A stretch of DNA of 64,000 bases from contig NZ_LIOL01000012.1 in NCBI RefSeq assembly GCF_001418005.1, forward strand, positions 1 to 64,000, given 5' to 3'. This DNA is from Chelatococcus sambhunathii. GTDB taxonomy: Bacteria; Pseudomonadota; Alphaproteobacteria; Rhizobiales; Beijerinckiaceae. The position numbers and the translations under genes were made by a program. The notes below the pieces were generated by a model. The model made no database searches, was not told the origin of the DNA, and saw only the letters and a list, made by a program, of their open reading frames with translations. Below are positions 53,174 to 62,419 of this stretch, piece after piece; the stretch's first letter is position 1; the number at the start of each line of letters is the position of its first letter.

Positions 53174-53692
53174 ATGGGATCGGCGATCGTTGTTGCGGAC
53201 ACATCCGTCATCATCAACTTCCTGCGGATCGACCGCATGGATCTGATCGGTTCGCATCCCAGCCCGTTCATCGTGACGGACCATGTGGCGGACGAGATCG
53301 CCGACTCCTACCCTGAGCAGCAGGCGCGCTTTCACGCGGCTCTTGGGAGCGGCCACATCACGCAACACCGTATCGATGATCCCGCCGAGATGGAGATTTT
53401 TTTACGTCTCTCCATCCGAGGACGACTGGGTGCAGGCGAGCGTTCTGCCATCGCCGTGGCGCTCAACAGGGGGTGCGCGCTGGCGATCGATGATGCACGT
53501 GCGATTCGACGGGCGATCGACGAGGCAGGCATCGCCGGCAGTCCGTTGACGATTCTCCGGACACAAGACGTGATCGTCCAACTGATAAGGGCCAAGTTGT
53601 TGGAGATCGGGGCAGCTGACGCGCTCAAGGAAGACTGGCATCTCAATCACAGATTCACGATCCGGATCGGGTCGTTTGCCGAGCTGCTGTAG
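53174..53692 (+). CDS. PIN-domain nuclease
   Basis: The 172-residue protein has the PIN metal-site pattern: AIVVADTSVIINFL (Asp9), VTDHVADEIADSY (Glu near 40), GAGERSAIAVALNRG (Glu near 89) and ALAIDDARAIRRA (Asp near 104). It lies right behind the XRE-ImmA gene and is probably co-transcribed. PIN nucleases of this sort are RNA-cutting toxins; the upstream regulator could be its antitoxin. No VapB-like partner is seen. Confidence 0.87.
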   Translation: MGSAIVVADTSVIINFLRIDRMDLIGSHPSPFIVTDHVADEIADSYPEQQARFHAALGSGHITQHRIDDPAEMEIFLRLSIRGRLGAGERSAIAVALNRGCALAIDDARAIRRAIDEAGIAGSPLTILRTQDVIVQLIRAKLLEIGAADALKEDWHLNHRFTIRIGSFAELL

Positions 53693-53872
53693 CGTATTCT
53701 CATGACCGTTCAATTGGCGGCACCCGTGTTATCACTGACCCTCCACTGGCGTGGGTGAATTGCGCCATTCTTCTAATGATTGCGGAGTATTTCGATAAGT
53801 AACGGATATTTATTGATTATCTGAATTTCACCACTACCGTTTCGCCAGCCATCTTCTGTTGCGAACGGTCTC

Positions 53873-54097
53873 ATGCAAGACGCCCGATCCGGTCCGAACC
53901 CTCTGCTGCCCGCCCGTCTGTCGACGGGCGAACGCCTCGATGAACTCGCGTGCATTCTTGCCGCGGGGCTGAGGCGTATCCTGCCAGAACAGTCCAGTTC
54001 TTTATCTGCACCTGGCGAAGACAGTTCATTCGACATTCTCGCCCTCAAACGCCGTGTTGGTCGTCGCAAACCGAGCAACCGAGTTGGAGGGCAATGA
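53873..54097 (+). CDS. Recombinase-cluster hypothetical protein
   Basis: The 74-residue protein contains RLSTGERLDELACILAAGLR (about 16-35), a helix typical of short proteins placed before DUF2924-recombinase pairs in alphaproteobacterial mobile elements. Its stop overlaps the DUF2924 start. The AT-rich 180 bp upstream (53693-53872) should hold the promoter of the recombinase cluster, though I see no clear boxes. Confidence 0.6.
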   Translation: MQDARSGPNPLLPARLSTGERLDELACILAAGLRRILPEQSSSLSAPGEDSSFDILALKRRVGRRKPSNRVGGQ

Positions 54098-54606
54098 TGC
54101 CAGGAACAAAGAGAAAGACTGACGCTGCGCCATGGCAACCGGGCAACCGCGATGCGGCGGAAGCGAGCGTGGTCACGCAGCTTGCAGCGCTGAAGCGAAT
54201 GACGGTGGTCGAGCTGAAGGCGAAGTGGGAAAGCCTCTTCGGCACCCCCGCTCCGAACAACAGCCGCAGTTACCTCGAGCTGAGGCTCGGCTACCGGGTC
54301 CAGGAACTGACCCTCGGCGGCCTGTCCCGCGAGACGCGGCGGACGCTGGACCTGCTGGCCGACGAAATCGAGGGCCGGGTTGGGCGCAAGACGATCATCG
54401 CGGATTCCCGCAACCCGGTGGTCGGCACCCGCCTCGTGCGCGAATGGAACGGGATGGAGCACACCGTCACGGTGATGAAGGACGGCTTCGACTGGCAGGG
54501 GCGCAAGTTCAAGTCGCTGTCGGCGGTGGCGCGGGCGATCACCGGCACGCAGTGGAACGGCTACCGCTTCTTCGGCCTCCGCGAGGCGCGGAGGGACGAC
54601 CGATGA
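54094..54606 (+). CDS. DUF2924 protein
   Basis: The 170-residue protein has the DUF2924 signature: LKRMTVVELKAKWESLFGTP (about 32-51), NNSRSYLELRLGYRVQELTL and LVREWNGMEHTVTVMKDGFD, then AVARAITGTQWNGYRFFGL. The family goes with large serine recombinases in prophages and ICEs, possibly as a DNA-binding accessory. TTGGAGG precedes ATG 54094 by 4-10 nt, fixing the start. The stop overlaps the recombinase ATG. Confidence 0.9.
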   Translation: MMPGTKRKTDAAPWQPGNRDAAEASVVTQLAALKRMTVVELKAKWESLFGTPAPNNSRSYLELRLGYRVQELTLGGLSRETRRTLDLLADEIEGRVGRKTIIADSRNPVVGTRLVREWNGMEHTVTVMKDGFDWQGRKFKSLSAVARAITGTQWNGYRFFGLREARRDDR

Positions 54607-55937
54607 ACCGTCAGGAAGCCGTCGCTATCATGCCGCGCCGCCAGCGCTGCGCCATCTATACCCGAAAGTCGAGCGAGGAAGGGCTCGACATGGAGTTCAA
54701 CAGCCTCGACGCCCAGCGCGAGGCTTGCGAGGCCTTCGTGACGAGCCAGAAGGCGGAAGGCTGGGCCACCATTCGCGAACGCTACGACGATGGCGGCTTC
54801 TCCGGTGGCACGCTGGAACGGCCCAGCCTGAAGCGTCTCATTCAGGACGTCGAAGCCGGTCTGATCGATGTGATCGTGGTCTACAAGATCGACCGGCTGT
54901 CGCGCTCGCTGATGGACTTCGCCAAACTGGTCGAGATCTTCGACCGCAATCAGGTGACCTTCGTGTCGGTCACGCAGTCGTTCAACACCACGACCTCGAT
55001 GGGCCGCCTGACCCTGAACATCCTCCTCAGCTTCGCACAGTTCGAGCGGGAGGTGATCGGCGAGCGCATCCGCGACAAGGTCGCGGCATCCCGCAGGCGC
55101 GGCATGTGGATGGGCGGTCACGTCCCGCTGGGCTACGACGTGCGCGACCGCAAGCTGGTCGTCAACGAAGCGGAAGCCGCGACGGTCCGGATGATCTTCG
55201 AGCGCTTCGTCGCCATCGGCTCCGCCACGACGCTGGCCAAAGCGCTCGCGGCCGAGGGCGTTCTGAACAAGCGCGGCAAGCCGATCGACAAGGGCTTCCT
55301 CTACAAACTGATCAACAACCGGGTCTACCTCGGAGAAGCCGTGCACAAGGGGACTTCCTATCCCGGCGAGCACGAGGCCATCATCGATCAGGCCCTCTGG
55401 GACAAGGTTCACAGCATCCTGCAGGAGAGCCCGCGCCTGCGGGCGAAGAACACCCGCCGCCAGACGCCGGCCCTGCTGAAGGGGATCATCTTCACCGAGA
55501 CGGGCACGGCGATGACGCCGACGGCGACGAAGAAGGGCACGCGCCTCTACCGCTACTATGCGTCGATGGACCTGATCCGAAACCGCCCGACCGGAGACGC
55601 CTCAGGGCCGCTGCGCTTGCCCGCCGGCATGGTCGAGGATGCCGTCGTCGGCGAAATCCGCCGCATGATCCGCGCACCCGAAGTCGCGGCGCGGACCATA
55701 AAGGCCCTTCGCGACGAGAACTCGACCGTCGAAGAGAAGGCGGTCGTCCAGGCGCTCGGCGAGTTCGACCAGCTCTGGGCGGCGCTCTATCCGGCGGAGC
55801 AAACCCGCATCGTCCAGCTTCTGGTCGAGCGGGTGACCGTCGGCGAAGACGGCATTGCCGTCGATCTGCGCCACGACGGGCTGGGCTCGGTCCTGTATGA
55901 CATGATGGCCCCCCGCCAGACGGAGGCCCGCGCATGA
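54603..55937 (+). CDS. Large serine recombinase (prophage integrase)
   Basis: The 444-residue site-specific recombinase has the resolvase domain with the nucleophile in AIYTRKSSEEGLDMEFNSLD (Ser23 or 24), the YKIDRLSRSLMDFAKLVE block and SFAQFEREVIGERIRDK (about 140-157). A recombinase domain follows (about 170-290: RGMWMGGHVPLGYDVRDRKL) and a C-terminal DUF/coiled-coil part (VEEKAVVQALGEFDQLWAAL). It is shorter than Streptomyces phage integrases but typical for Rhodobacterales prophages. It likely catalysed insertion at the 12-bp repeat near 13058/57976. Confidence 0.92.
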   Translation: MNRQEAVAIMPRRQRCAIYTRKSSEEGLDMEFNSLDAQREACEAFVTSQKAEGWATIRERYDDGGFSGGTLERPSLKRLIQDVEAGLIDVIVVYKIDRLSRSLMDFAKLVEIFDRNQVTFVSVTQSFNTTTSMGRLTLNILLSFAQFEREVIGERIRDKVAASRRRGMWMGGHVPLGYDVRDRKLVVNEAEAATVRMIFERFVAIGSATTLAKALAAEGVLNKRGKPIDKGFLYKLINNRVYLGEAVHKGTSYPGEHEAIIDQALWDKVHSILQESPRLRAKNTRRQTPALLKGIIFTETGTAMTPTATKKGTRLYRYYASMDLIRNRPTGDASGPLRLPAGMVEDAVVGEIRRMIRAPEVAARTIKALRDENSTVEEKAVVQALGEFDQLWAALYPAEQTRIVQLLVERVTVGEDGIAVDLRHDGLGSVLYDMMAPRQTEARA

Positions 55938-56317
55938 CCGACACGACGAAAACCATCCGCGTCGTCATCCCCCTGACGATCCGCAAACGCAATGGGCGGC
56001 CGAAGATCCTCCCGCCCGACGAGGTGACAGTCCGGGACGGCCGGTCGCAAGACCCTCATGTGCTGCGCGCCATCGCCCGCGCTTGGAACTGGCGGCGGCA
56101 GCTGGAATCCGGTGCCGCTTCCACCATTCAGGATATCGCCGCGGCCGAGAAGGTCTCCGACCGGTTCGTGAGCCGCATGATGCGGCTCGCCTATCTGTCG
56201 CCGGAGGTGCTCGAACACCTCGTCATCAGGCGCGTACCACCGGCGCTTTCGCTGAACGACCTCGTCACAGTTGCCGATCGGCCGTGGGCGGAGCAGATGG
56301 ACATGGTTTTTGACTGA
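55934..56317 (+). CDS. Recombinase-associated HTH protein
   Basis: The 127-residue protein (IRVVIPLTIRKRNGRPKILP) contains a helix-turn-helix-like segment (STIQDIAAAEKVSDRFVSRM, about 63-82) and ends LNDLVTVADRPWAEQMDMVF. It overlaps the recombinase stop by four bases and is found behind such recombinases. A role as directionality or DNA-binding factor is possible but unproven. Confidence 0.75.
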   Translation: MTDTTKTIRVVIPLTIRKRNGRPKILPPDEVTVRDGRSQDPHVLRAIARAWNWRRQLESGAASTIQDIAAAEKVSDRFVSRMMRLAYLSPEVLEHLVIRRVPPALSLNDLVTVADRPWAEQMDMVFD

Positions 56318-56336
56318 GCGCGCCGGCGCCCTGCCA

Positions 56337-57173
56337 TCAATGGAAGCCTGCCACGAATGCTGTGGCCGTGAGTGTGACGTGGGCATTGAGCGGCGGATAC
56401 AGTTCGAAGGCCCTCGGCTCACGCGAGAAGTTCCAAAGCCGGAACAAGCGCCATTCGGATCGGCGCTCGTCTGCCACCGCAAGCTCATTGCGGGTGATGT
56501 GGAAGGGCGTCCGTTCCCACCCGTTCGTCGTCTTCACCTCGATCAAGCGCGCCTGACCATCTGGCGCGAAACTCGCGATGTCATAGCCTGCGCCATCCCC
56601 GTCCTCCTCGGAAACCCAACGCACCTTCCGCGCCAAGTCATCACGCCCCGCCGACCGTAGCGATGCCCACTCATGCGCCAGAACGCGCTCCTCGCCGGCG
56701 CGGCCGAGGGCGCGGTTGCGCTCGTCCCGGCCTGCCACATCGAACTTCCGAGCGATGTGCAGCATCTGCTCCAGCTCCTGCGGTGGCGGCTGGTTCGACA
56801 GCGTCGGGGGTGGGCCGATCCAGATCGGTGCGGATTCTTCAAGACCCGTCGCCGGGCGCGAGTCTGGCAGACGGCCGAGCCACGCGGGGTTTATTGCCAA
56901 CCACCGTACCACCGCGTCGACGAGCGACATTTGGAAATTGAACGCAGGCTTGTAGCCGGGGATCCAGTCCTCGCCGAGCCCCTTCAGAACCGCGCTGATG
57001 TTCTGGTGCTTGAACTCGATCGATCCCTCCGAACGGCCGTTCAGCAACGGCAGGAGCGTGCGGCGATGCTCCGCCTTGCTGTACGGGCGTCCGAAGACGT
57101 CGTCGGCCAGCATCGCGAAGTAATCCGCGACGATCAGATCGTTCTCCTCATCGGTCCAAGGCTCGCTCGACAT
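56337..57173 (-). CDS. DUF3883 nuclease-like protein (prophage cargo)
   Basis: The 278-residue protein has an N-terminal region (EPWTDEENDLIVADYFAMLA, HRRTLLPLLNGRSEGSIEFK) and a C-terminal DUF3883 domain (about 150-260) with GRAGEERVLAHEW, GAGYDIASFAPDGQARLIEV and VKTTNGWERTPFHITRNEL. D-x(n)-ExK (D196, E212, K214 approximately) fits the PD-(D/E)XK nuclease fold. DUF3883 proteins appear in restriction systems. It is opposite in direction to the recombinase and lies inside the proposed attR, so it is a candidate prophage-borne defence gene. Confidence 0.82.
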   Translation of the reverse strand: MSSEPWTDEENDLIVADYFAMLADDVFGRPYSKAEHRRTLLPLLNGRSEGSIEFKHQNISAVLKGLGEDWIPGYKPAFNFQMSLVDAVVRWLAINPAWLGRLPDSRPATGLEESAPIWIGPPPTLSNQPPPQELEQMLHIARKFDVAGRDERNRALGRAGEERVLAHEWASLRSAGRDDLARKVRWVSEEDGDGAGYDIASFAPDGQARLIEVKTTNGWERTPFHITRNELAVADERRSEWRLFRLWNFSREPRAFELYPPLNAHVTLTATAFVAGFH

Positions 57174-57784
57174 TAGGCCAGGCTACTGACGTCGCGGCCA
57201 TTTGTCATCGAAAGTCAAAGAACCATCGGGTCCTTGATCCCCAGCATAACGACGGGCTGCGCACGGCTTCCACCGAATATGCCTACCGCGTGTTTCCCCG
57301 GCGCCCACGCCAACCGGAAGAACGCCCGCTGAATCCACTGTCGAGCGACCTGCGAAACCCGTTGGAAACGCTGGCCTTCGCGAAGCCCAACCGGGCCGGA
57401 CGAGGTTCGCTCGGTTAGAGACGGAGGGCCGTTCAGAGACGGAAATTGGACCCGGCGCCGGTCTCCGAGGTTCGGGCGTCTCGGCTAAACGCCTTTGAAA
57501 CAAAAAGAAAAAGGCCCCCAATGGGAGCCTCATCTCGGGTTTGCACCAAGATAATGGCGGAGGGAGAGGACTCTTCGACAAACTCGCTCGAAGTATGCCC
57601 CACATCGCGCCAGCACGCCTTCGTATTCGCAAGTGAATCTTCGCCACCGCAGAAATTCTCTGTTCAAGACAGGGAAGCGCAGTGCCCTGTGTTTGGCGTT
57701 CCCGCCAGTATTACCTTGATAGTGTTTTCCGGCCACGCCTTCGTCGTGTCGCATTCCAACTTGCCAGGACGAAAGGACACGAAA
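57174..57784. other. Gap with a leftward terminator and tRNA-3'-end-like sequence
   Basis: No gene is convincing here; the minus-strand ORF 57647-57183 is Pro/Arg-rich without a family or ribosome site. On the minus strand, a segment ending CTCCCTCCGCCA (complement of 57555-57566 region) resembles a tRNA acceptor end plus CCA, with a strong terminator 25 nt further on. No full tRNA can be folded. Confidence 0.4.
57501..57529 (-). terminator. Rho-independent terminator, leftward
   Basis: On the minus strand GGCTCCC-ATT-GGGGGCC (one G-T pair) is followed by TTTTTCTTTTTG. No leftward gene ends nearby, so it is probably the leftover terminator of a lost gene, perhaps a tRNA. Confidence 0.7.
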
Positions 57785-58000
57785 ATGAAGGCAACATGCA
57801 TGAACCAACTTGAACTGGCCGTGCGCTGGGGGATCAGCCATCGCACACTTGAGCGGTGGCGTTGGAACGGTGAAGGGCCGAAGTTCCTCAAGGTGGGCGG
57901 CCGGGTGGTCTATCGCCTGTCCGACGTCGAGGAATACGAGCAGTCGATTATCCGTTCCAGCACCTCCGACCCGGGTCACACTCAGCAGGCGGAAGCCTAA
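57785..58000 (+). CDS. Excisionase-like helix-turn-helix protein beside attR
   Basis: The 71-residue protein (MNQLELAVRWGISHRTLERW, then GPKFLKVGGRVVYRLSDVEE) is a close paralogue of the 49041-49250 product and has the same winged-helix layout. The start ATG 57785 follows GAAAGGAC. The proposed attR core lies within its last codons (57976-57987), so its final residues come from host sequence; in the excised phage the frame would run on into the left end and stop after MRAWSRITL. Position next to the att site suits a recombination directionality factor. Confidence 0.8.
   Translation: MKATCMNQLELAVRWGISHRTLERWRWNGEGPKFLKVGGRVVYRLSDVEEYEQSIIRSSTSDPGHTQQAEA
57976..57987 (+). other. Proposed prophage attachment site attR
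   Basis: Second copy of TCACACTCAGCA (see 13058-13069), same orientation. Joining the two outer sides would put the terminator at 58019 about 50 nt after the drmC stop, giving a sensible uninterrupted locus. Confidence 0.6.
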
Positions 58001-58018
58001 CAATCCGAGGACGAGCAA

Positions 58019-58046
58019 GGGTCGGCCCCTGTTGGCCGACCCTTTT
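58019..58046 (+). terminator. Rho-independent terminator
   Basis: A 9-bp perfect stem (GGGTCGGCC / GGCCGACCC, loop CCTGTT), extendable by two A-T pairs, followed by TTTT. It now ends the HTH gene; before prophage insertion it would have ended the DISARM operon. Confidence 0.85.
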
Positions 58047-58235
58047 CCTGGGCCTTCACGTCGCACTGGTCTACCTCTTGCTCCTTCGGCCCATCTTTGG
58101 ATCGGAAAGACGACGTTCAGCTTGCGAGACGGATTCCTGGGTTACGACTTTACCCCTTGCCAACCTTGGAGTGCCCAGAATGGACTAGTTTGCCCTGCGT
58201 TCTCCTGTTATGGTTAGAAAAACAGTGAGGGCTGG

Positions 58236-58436
58236 ATGATGGCGGATACGCCTGACCAGGCCATGACCGTAAGGGACGTGGCAGGTTACCTGAACGTCGA
58301 CGAGAAGACCGTTTACAGGCTCGCCAAGCGCGGGGATCTGCCGGGCTTTAAGGTCGCCGGTGCATGGCGGTTTAAGCGGTCGGACCTCGATAGCTGGATC
58401 GATCAGCAGAAAAAAGCAGCGCAGAACAAGGCGTGA
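58236..58436 (+). CDS. Excisionase/MerR-type DNA-binding regulator
   Basis: The 66-residue protein (QAMTVRDVAGYLNVDEKTVY, RLAKRGDLPGFKVAGAWRFK) is an excisionase-family HTH_17 protein. This type often precedes type I restriction operons and probably sets hsd transcription. ATG 58236 follows GAGGG; its stop is 10 nt before the hsdM start, in one operon. Confidence 0.88.
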   Translation: MMADTPDQAMTVRDVAGYLNVDEKTVYRLAKRGDLPGFKVAGAWRFKRSDLDSWIDQQKKAAQNKA

Positions 58437-58446
58437 GGGGCGGCAC

Positions 58447-60579
58447 GTGAGCGATTTGAATATCAGCAACTTCATCTGGAATATTGCCGACGATGTCCTT
58501 CGAGACGTTTACGTCCGGGGGAAGTACCGAGATGTCATTCTGCCCATGACCGTTATTCGTCGTCTCGATGCTGTGCTGGAGCCGACGAAGGAAGCGGTGC
58601 TCTCCATGAAGACCCAGCTCGATAAGGCGGGGGTCGCGAACCAGCATGCCGCTCTGTGCCAAGCATCGGGAGAGGCATTTTACAACACATCTCAGTTCCG
58701 CCTGCGCGATTTGACCTCCAGAGCGCGACGGCAGCAGCTTAAGGCCGATTTCGAGGCGTACCTCGACGGATTCTCGCCGAACGTTCAGGAAGTGCTGGAT
58801 AAGTTCAAGTTCCGCAATCAGATTCCCACGCTCGTCGAAGCAGATGTCCTCGGTTTCCTGCTCGAAAAATTTCTGGACCCCTCAGTTAACCTGAGCCCAA
58901 AGCCGGTCCTCCACCAGGACGGGAGCGTCCGGCTTCCCGGCCTCGACAACCATTCTATGGGCACGATCTTCGAGGAGCTCATCCGCCGCTTCAACGAAGA
59001 GAACAATGAGGAGGCAGGCGAGCACTTCACGCCGCGCGACGTGGTAGAGCTCATGGCCTACCTCATCTTCATGCCGATCGCCGACCATATCCGGTCGGGC
59101 ACATACCTCGTGTACGACGGCGCTTGCGGCACGGGCGGCATGCTCACTGTCGCCGAAGAGACACTGATTAAGCTGGCAACCGACCACGGGAAGGAAGTTT
59201 CCGTTCACCTCTACGGACAAGAAGTCAACCCGGAAACATTCGCCATCAGCAAGGCCGACCTGATCCTGAAGGGAGAAGGCGTTGAGGCCGAAAACATGAA
59301 ATTCGGATCTACGTTGTCAGCGGATGCGTTCCCGTCCCGCGAGTTCGACTTCATGCTTTCCAATCCCCCCTACGGCAAGTCTTGGAAGACCGACTTGGAG
59401 CGCATGGGGGGGAAAAAAGAACTGCGTGACCCTCGCTTCGTGATCGAGCACGGAGGCGATCCTGAGTTCAGCCTGATCACCCGATCCAGCGATGGCCAGA
59501 TGGTGTTCCTGGCCAACATGCTCAGCAAGATGAAGAAGGCGTCTCCCCTCGGGAGCCGGATCGCCGAGGTCCATAACGGGTCCTCGCTTTTCACGGGAGA
59601 TGCGGGTTCCGGTGAAAGCAACGTCCGCCGCTGGATCATCGAAAACGACTGGCTCGAGGCCATCATCGCCCTGCCGCTGAACATCTTTTACAACACTGGC
59701 ATCGCAACCTACATCTGGGTCTTGAGCAATCGCAAGGCCGAGAACCGCAAGGGCAAGGTGCAGCTCATTGACGCCACCGCTTGGTTCAAGCCGCTCCGTA
59801 AAAATCTCGGGAAAAAGAACTGCGAACTCGGCGTTGACGATATCAAGCGCATCTGTGACGCGTTCCTCCTACAGAAGGAAGACGAGACGTCCAAAGTCTT
59901 CCCAAACGATGCGTTCGGCTATTGGAAGATCACAGTCGAGCGTCCCTTGCGCTTGAAGACGGAGCTGACGGAAGGAGCCTTACGGCGATTCCGCAAGACG
60001 TGCTCCGAAGCGGGAGAAAGCGATCTCGTCCGCGCCATCGAGGCGGTGGCGGAAGCCCGTGGTCCGGGCCCGCATTTGGACTTCAATGCCTTCGTTGCCG
60101 AGGTGGAGGACGCCGCCAGCTCGCTTGGCCTCCGTATGACGGCCAAGCGGCAGAAGCTGCTCATGTCGGCGCTCGGCCAGAAAGATGCCGCAGCGGAACC
60201 GGTGATCCGCAAAACCTCGAAGCCGAAGGCGGGGTCGGATGCGACGCAGGAAGCGCTGTATGGCAGCTATCACACGACGGTCGGCGGCAAAGCGTCGGTC
60301 GTGGAGTATGAGCCTGACACCGAGCTCAGGGATACCGAACAGGTACCGTTCCTCGAAGACGGCGGCATCGAAGCCTTCTTCCGGCGCGAGGTATTGCCGC
60401 ATGCCCCCGACGCTTGGATCGACGCCTCGAAAACGGTGATTGGTTACGAAATTTCGTTCACGCGGCATTTCTACAAGCCGCAGCCGCTGCGCACACTCGA
60501 TGAAATCGAGGCCGATATCCGAGCGCTGGAGAAAGAGACGGAGGGCTTGCTCGAAGACGTCCTCATGGGAGGGCACTAA
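58447..60579 (+). CDS. hsdM: Type I restriction-modification methyltransferase HsdM
   Basis: The 710-residue adenine-N6 methyltransferase has the HsdM_N helical domain (about 1-150: [40 protein letters not shown]), [18 protein letters not shown] motif [12 protein letters not shown] (about 223) and catalytic NPPYGKSW (about 306). It ends in a 200-residue extension ([20 protein letters not shown], then a coiled coil) seen in the longer HsdM subfamily. GTG 58447 with GAGGGG upstream is preferred to ATG 58360, which lies in the HTH gene. No hsdS or hsdR is in the window; the next genes are DUF262, PRTase-like and NADAR. Confidence 0.92.
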   Translation: MSDLNISNFIWNIADDVLRDVYVRGKYRDVILPMTVIRRLDAVLEPTKEAVLSMKTQLDKAGVANQHAALCQASGEAFYNTSQFRLRDLTSRARRQQLKADFEAYLDGFSPNVQEVLDKFKFRNQIPTLVEADVLGFLLEKFLDPSVNLSPKPVLHQDGSVRLPGLDNHSMGTIFEELIRRFNEENNEEAGEHFTPRDVVELMAYLIFMPIADHIRSGTYLVYDGACGTGGMLTVAEETLIKLATDHGKEVSVHLYGQEVNPETFAISKADLILKGEGVEAENMKFGSTLSADAFPSREFDFMLSNPPYGKSWKTDLERMGGKKELRDPRFVIEHGGDPEFSLITRSSDGQMVFLANMLSKMKKASPLGSRIAEVHNGSSLFTGDAGSGESNVRRWIIENDWLEAIIALPLNIFYNTGIATYIWVLSNRKAENRKGKVQLIDATAWFKPLRKNLGKKNCELGVDDIKRICDAFLLQKEDETSKVFPNDAFGYWKITVERPLRLKTELTEGALRRFRKTCSEAGESDLVRAIEAVAEARGPGPHLDFNAFVAEVEDAASSLGLRMTAKRQKLLMSALGQKDAAAEPVIRKTSKPKAGSDATQEALYGSYHTTVGGKASVVEYEPDTELRDTEQVPFLEDGGIEAFFRREVLPHAPDAWIDASKTVIGYEISFTRHFYKPQPLRTLDEIEADIRALEKETEGLLEDVLMGGH

Positions 60580-60581
60580 GA

Positions 60582-62378
60582 ATGGCCACCCAGCGCTACT
60601 CCGTCACTCCCCATCCGATCGAAACGCTTCTGACTTGGGTGAAGTCCGGTGAGATTGCGATACCCGAGATCCAGCGTCCGTTCGTGTGGGATGCGACGAA
60701 GGTCCGGAACCTGCTTGACTCCCTCTATCAGGGCTATCCGGTCGGATACCTCATCGCCTGGCGAAATCCATCCGTCCGGTTGAAGGACGGTACGACATCG
60801 TCCGGCAAGCGCATCCTGATCGACGGGCAGCAGCGCGTGACGGCGCTGATGGCGGCGCTGCTCGGACAAGAGGTTCTGACCAAGGACTACGAGACCGTCC
60901 GAATCAGGATCGCATTCCATCCGGTTGATGAGCGGTTCGAGGTTTCGAACCCCGCGATCCGCAAGGACGCCGCCTGGATTCCCGATCTCGCGGCGGTCTT
61001 TTCGCCGGATGCCAGCCTCACCGAGCTGACAGACGAGTATTCCGAACGTAACCCCAATGCCGACCGCAAGCAGGTCTCGCGCATCCTGGAACGCGTCCGG
61101 AAGATCATCAACAACCACGTCGGCATCATCGAGCTGGCCGAAGACCTCGATATCGAAACCGTGACCGAGATCTTCATCCGCGTGAACTCGGCCGGTGCGT
61201 CGCTTAGCCAGGCGGACTTCGCCATGTCGAAGATCGCGGCCAACGACACCTACGGCGGCAACATGCTGCGCAAGGCTATCGACTATTTCTGCCATCTGGC
61301 CGTCGCGCCCGAGTTCCTCTCGCGCATCGAGAAGGGCGACAAGGCGTTCGCCTCCTCCGAGTTCCTTCCGAAAATGCGGTGGCTGAAGGACGTCAACGAC
61401 GACCTCTACGACCCTTCCTACACCGACATGCTGCGCGTGGCATTCACGTCCGAGTTCCGGCGCGGCAAGCTGCAGGATCTCGTGGCTTTGCTATCAGGGC
61501 GGAACTTCGAGACCAAGCAGTATGAGGAAGCCGTCGCCGAGGAGGCGTTCGCCCGCCTGAAGACCGGCGTTCTCAACTTCATCAACAAGACTCACTTCGA
61601 TCGTCTGACGATGATCCTGCGCTCGGCCGGGTTCGTCACTTCGAATCTCATCCGCAGCCAGAATGCCATTAACTTCGCCTACATCCTCTACCTGCGCGGC
61701 CGGGCGGAGGGCATGCCGGCCGCCGACATCGAGCGGCTGGTGCGGCGCTGGTATGTCATGTCGCTGTTGCGGGGACGTTACTCCGGCAGCCCCGAGACGG
61801 CATTCGATTTCGACATCCGACAGATTGAGGCGCGCGGCCTTGCGACCTATTGCGAGGCGGTGATCGATGCGGAGCTTCCCGAGAGCTTCTGGTCCACTCT
61901 GCTCCCGCAGGAGATGGATACCTCCTCGGCGTCGAGCCCCTACTTCCTCGTCTACCAGGCCGCGCAGGTGAAGTTGGGAGACCTCGGCTTCCTGTCGCGG
62001 GATATCACCGTGCGCGACCTGCTGCTGAACCGCAGCGACGTGCATCACGTCTACCCGCGCAATCACCTTAAAAAACAGGGCATGGCGCGCGGGCGGTATA
62101 ACCAGATCGCCAATTTCGTGCTTGCGCAAAGCGAGATCAACATCGGCATCGGCGACCGGCCCCCGGAGGTCTATTTCGCCGAGCTGGCAGGCCAATGCAA
62201 CGGCGGGGCGAAGAAATACGGCGGCATCACGGACATGGCCGAGATGCGGGCCAACCTCCGCATGAGCTGTCTGCCTGAAACCCTGCTCGATGGGGAAATT
62301 CCCGATTTCGGTGACTTCCTCGAGGCGCGCCGGAAGCTGATGGCAGCGAAGATCAAGACGTACTTCGAAGGGCTTTGA
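60582..62378 (+). CDS. GmrSD-like DUF262 protein with C-terminal HNH
   Basis: The 598-residue protein has the DUF262 motifs [11 protein letters not shown] (about 27-37) and [13 protein letters not shown] (about 80-92), and [20 protein letters not shown]. The C-terminal part has [14 protein letters not shown] and [15 protein letters not shown] (about 486-520), the His-Asn nuclease block of DUF1524. This is the GmrSD type IV restriction layout in one chain, a family that uses NTP to cut modified DNA. It starts 2 nt after hsdM and is surely co-transcribed. In this context it may be the effector of the system or act on DNA modified by its neighbours. Confidence 0.87.
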   Translation: MATQRYSVTPHPIETLLTWVKSGEIAIPEIQRPFVWDATKVRNLLDSLYQGYPVGYLIAWRNPSVRLKDGTTSSGKRILIDGQQRVTALMAALLGQEVLTKDYETVRIRIAFHPVDERFEVSNPAIRKDAAWIPDLAAVFSPDASLTELTDEYSERNPNADRKQVSRILERVRKIINNHVGIIELAEDLDIETVTEIFIRVNSAGASLSQADFAMSKIAANDTYGGNMLRKAIDYFCHLAVAPEFLSRIEKGDKAFASSEFLPKMRWLKDVNDDLYDPSYTDMLRVAFTSEFRRGKLQDLVALLSGRNFETKQYEEAVAEEAFARLKTGVLNFINKTHFDRLTMILRSAGFVTSNLIRSQNAINFAYILYLRGRAEGMPAADIERLVRRWYVMSLLRGRYSGSPETAFDFDIRQIEARGLATYCEAVIDAELPESFWSTLLPQEMDTSSASSPYFLVYQAAQVKLGDLGFLSRDITVRDLLLNRSDVHHVYPRNHLKKQGMARGRYNQIANFVLAQSEINIGIGDRPPEVYFAELAGQCNGGAKKYGGITDMAEMRANLRMSCLPETLLDGEIPDFGDFLEARRKLMAAKIKTYFEGL

Positions 62379-62419
62379 GATGCAGCGGTGGGGAAACAGC
62401 AGTCAGGGGGAGAACGGAA

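Noticed and set aside
57183-57647. 154-codon leftward ORF before the HTH gene
   Set aside because: Low-complexity Arg/Pro/Gly sequence crossing the terminator at 57501-57529; no start signal.
58360-58446. ATG 58360 as hsdM start
   Set aside because: It lies inside the HTH gene in another frame and encodes an Arg/Ser-rich lead; GTG 58447 has a ribosome site and begins the HsdM_N domain.
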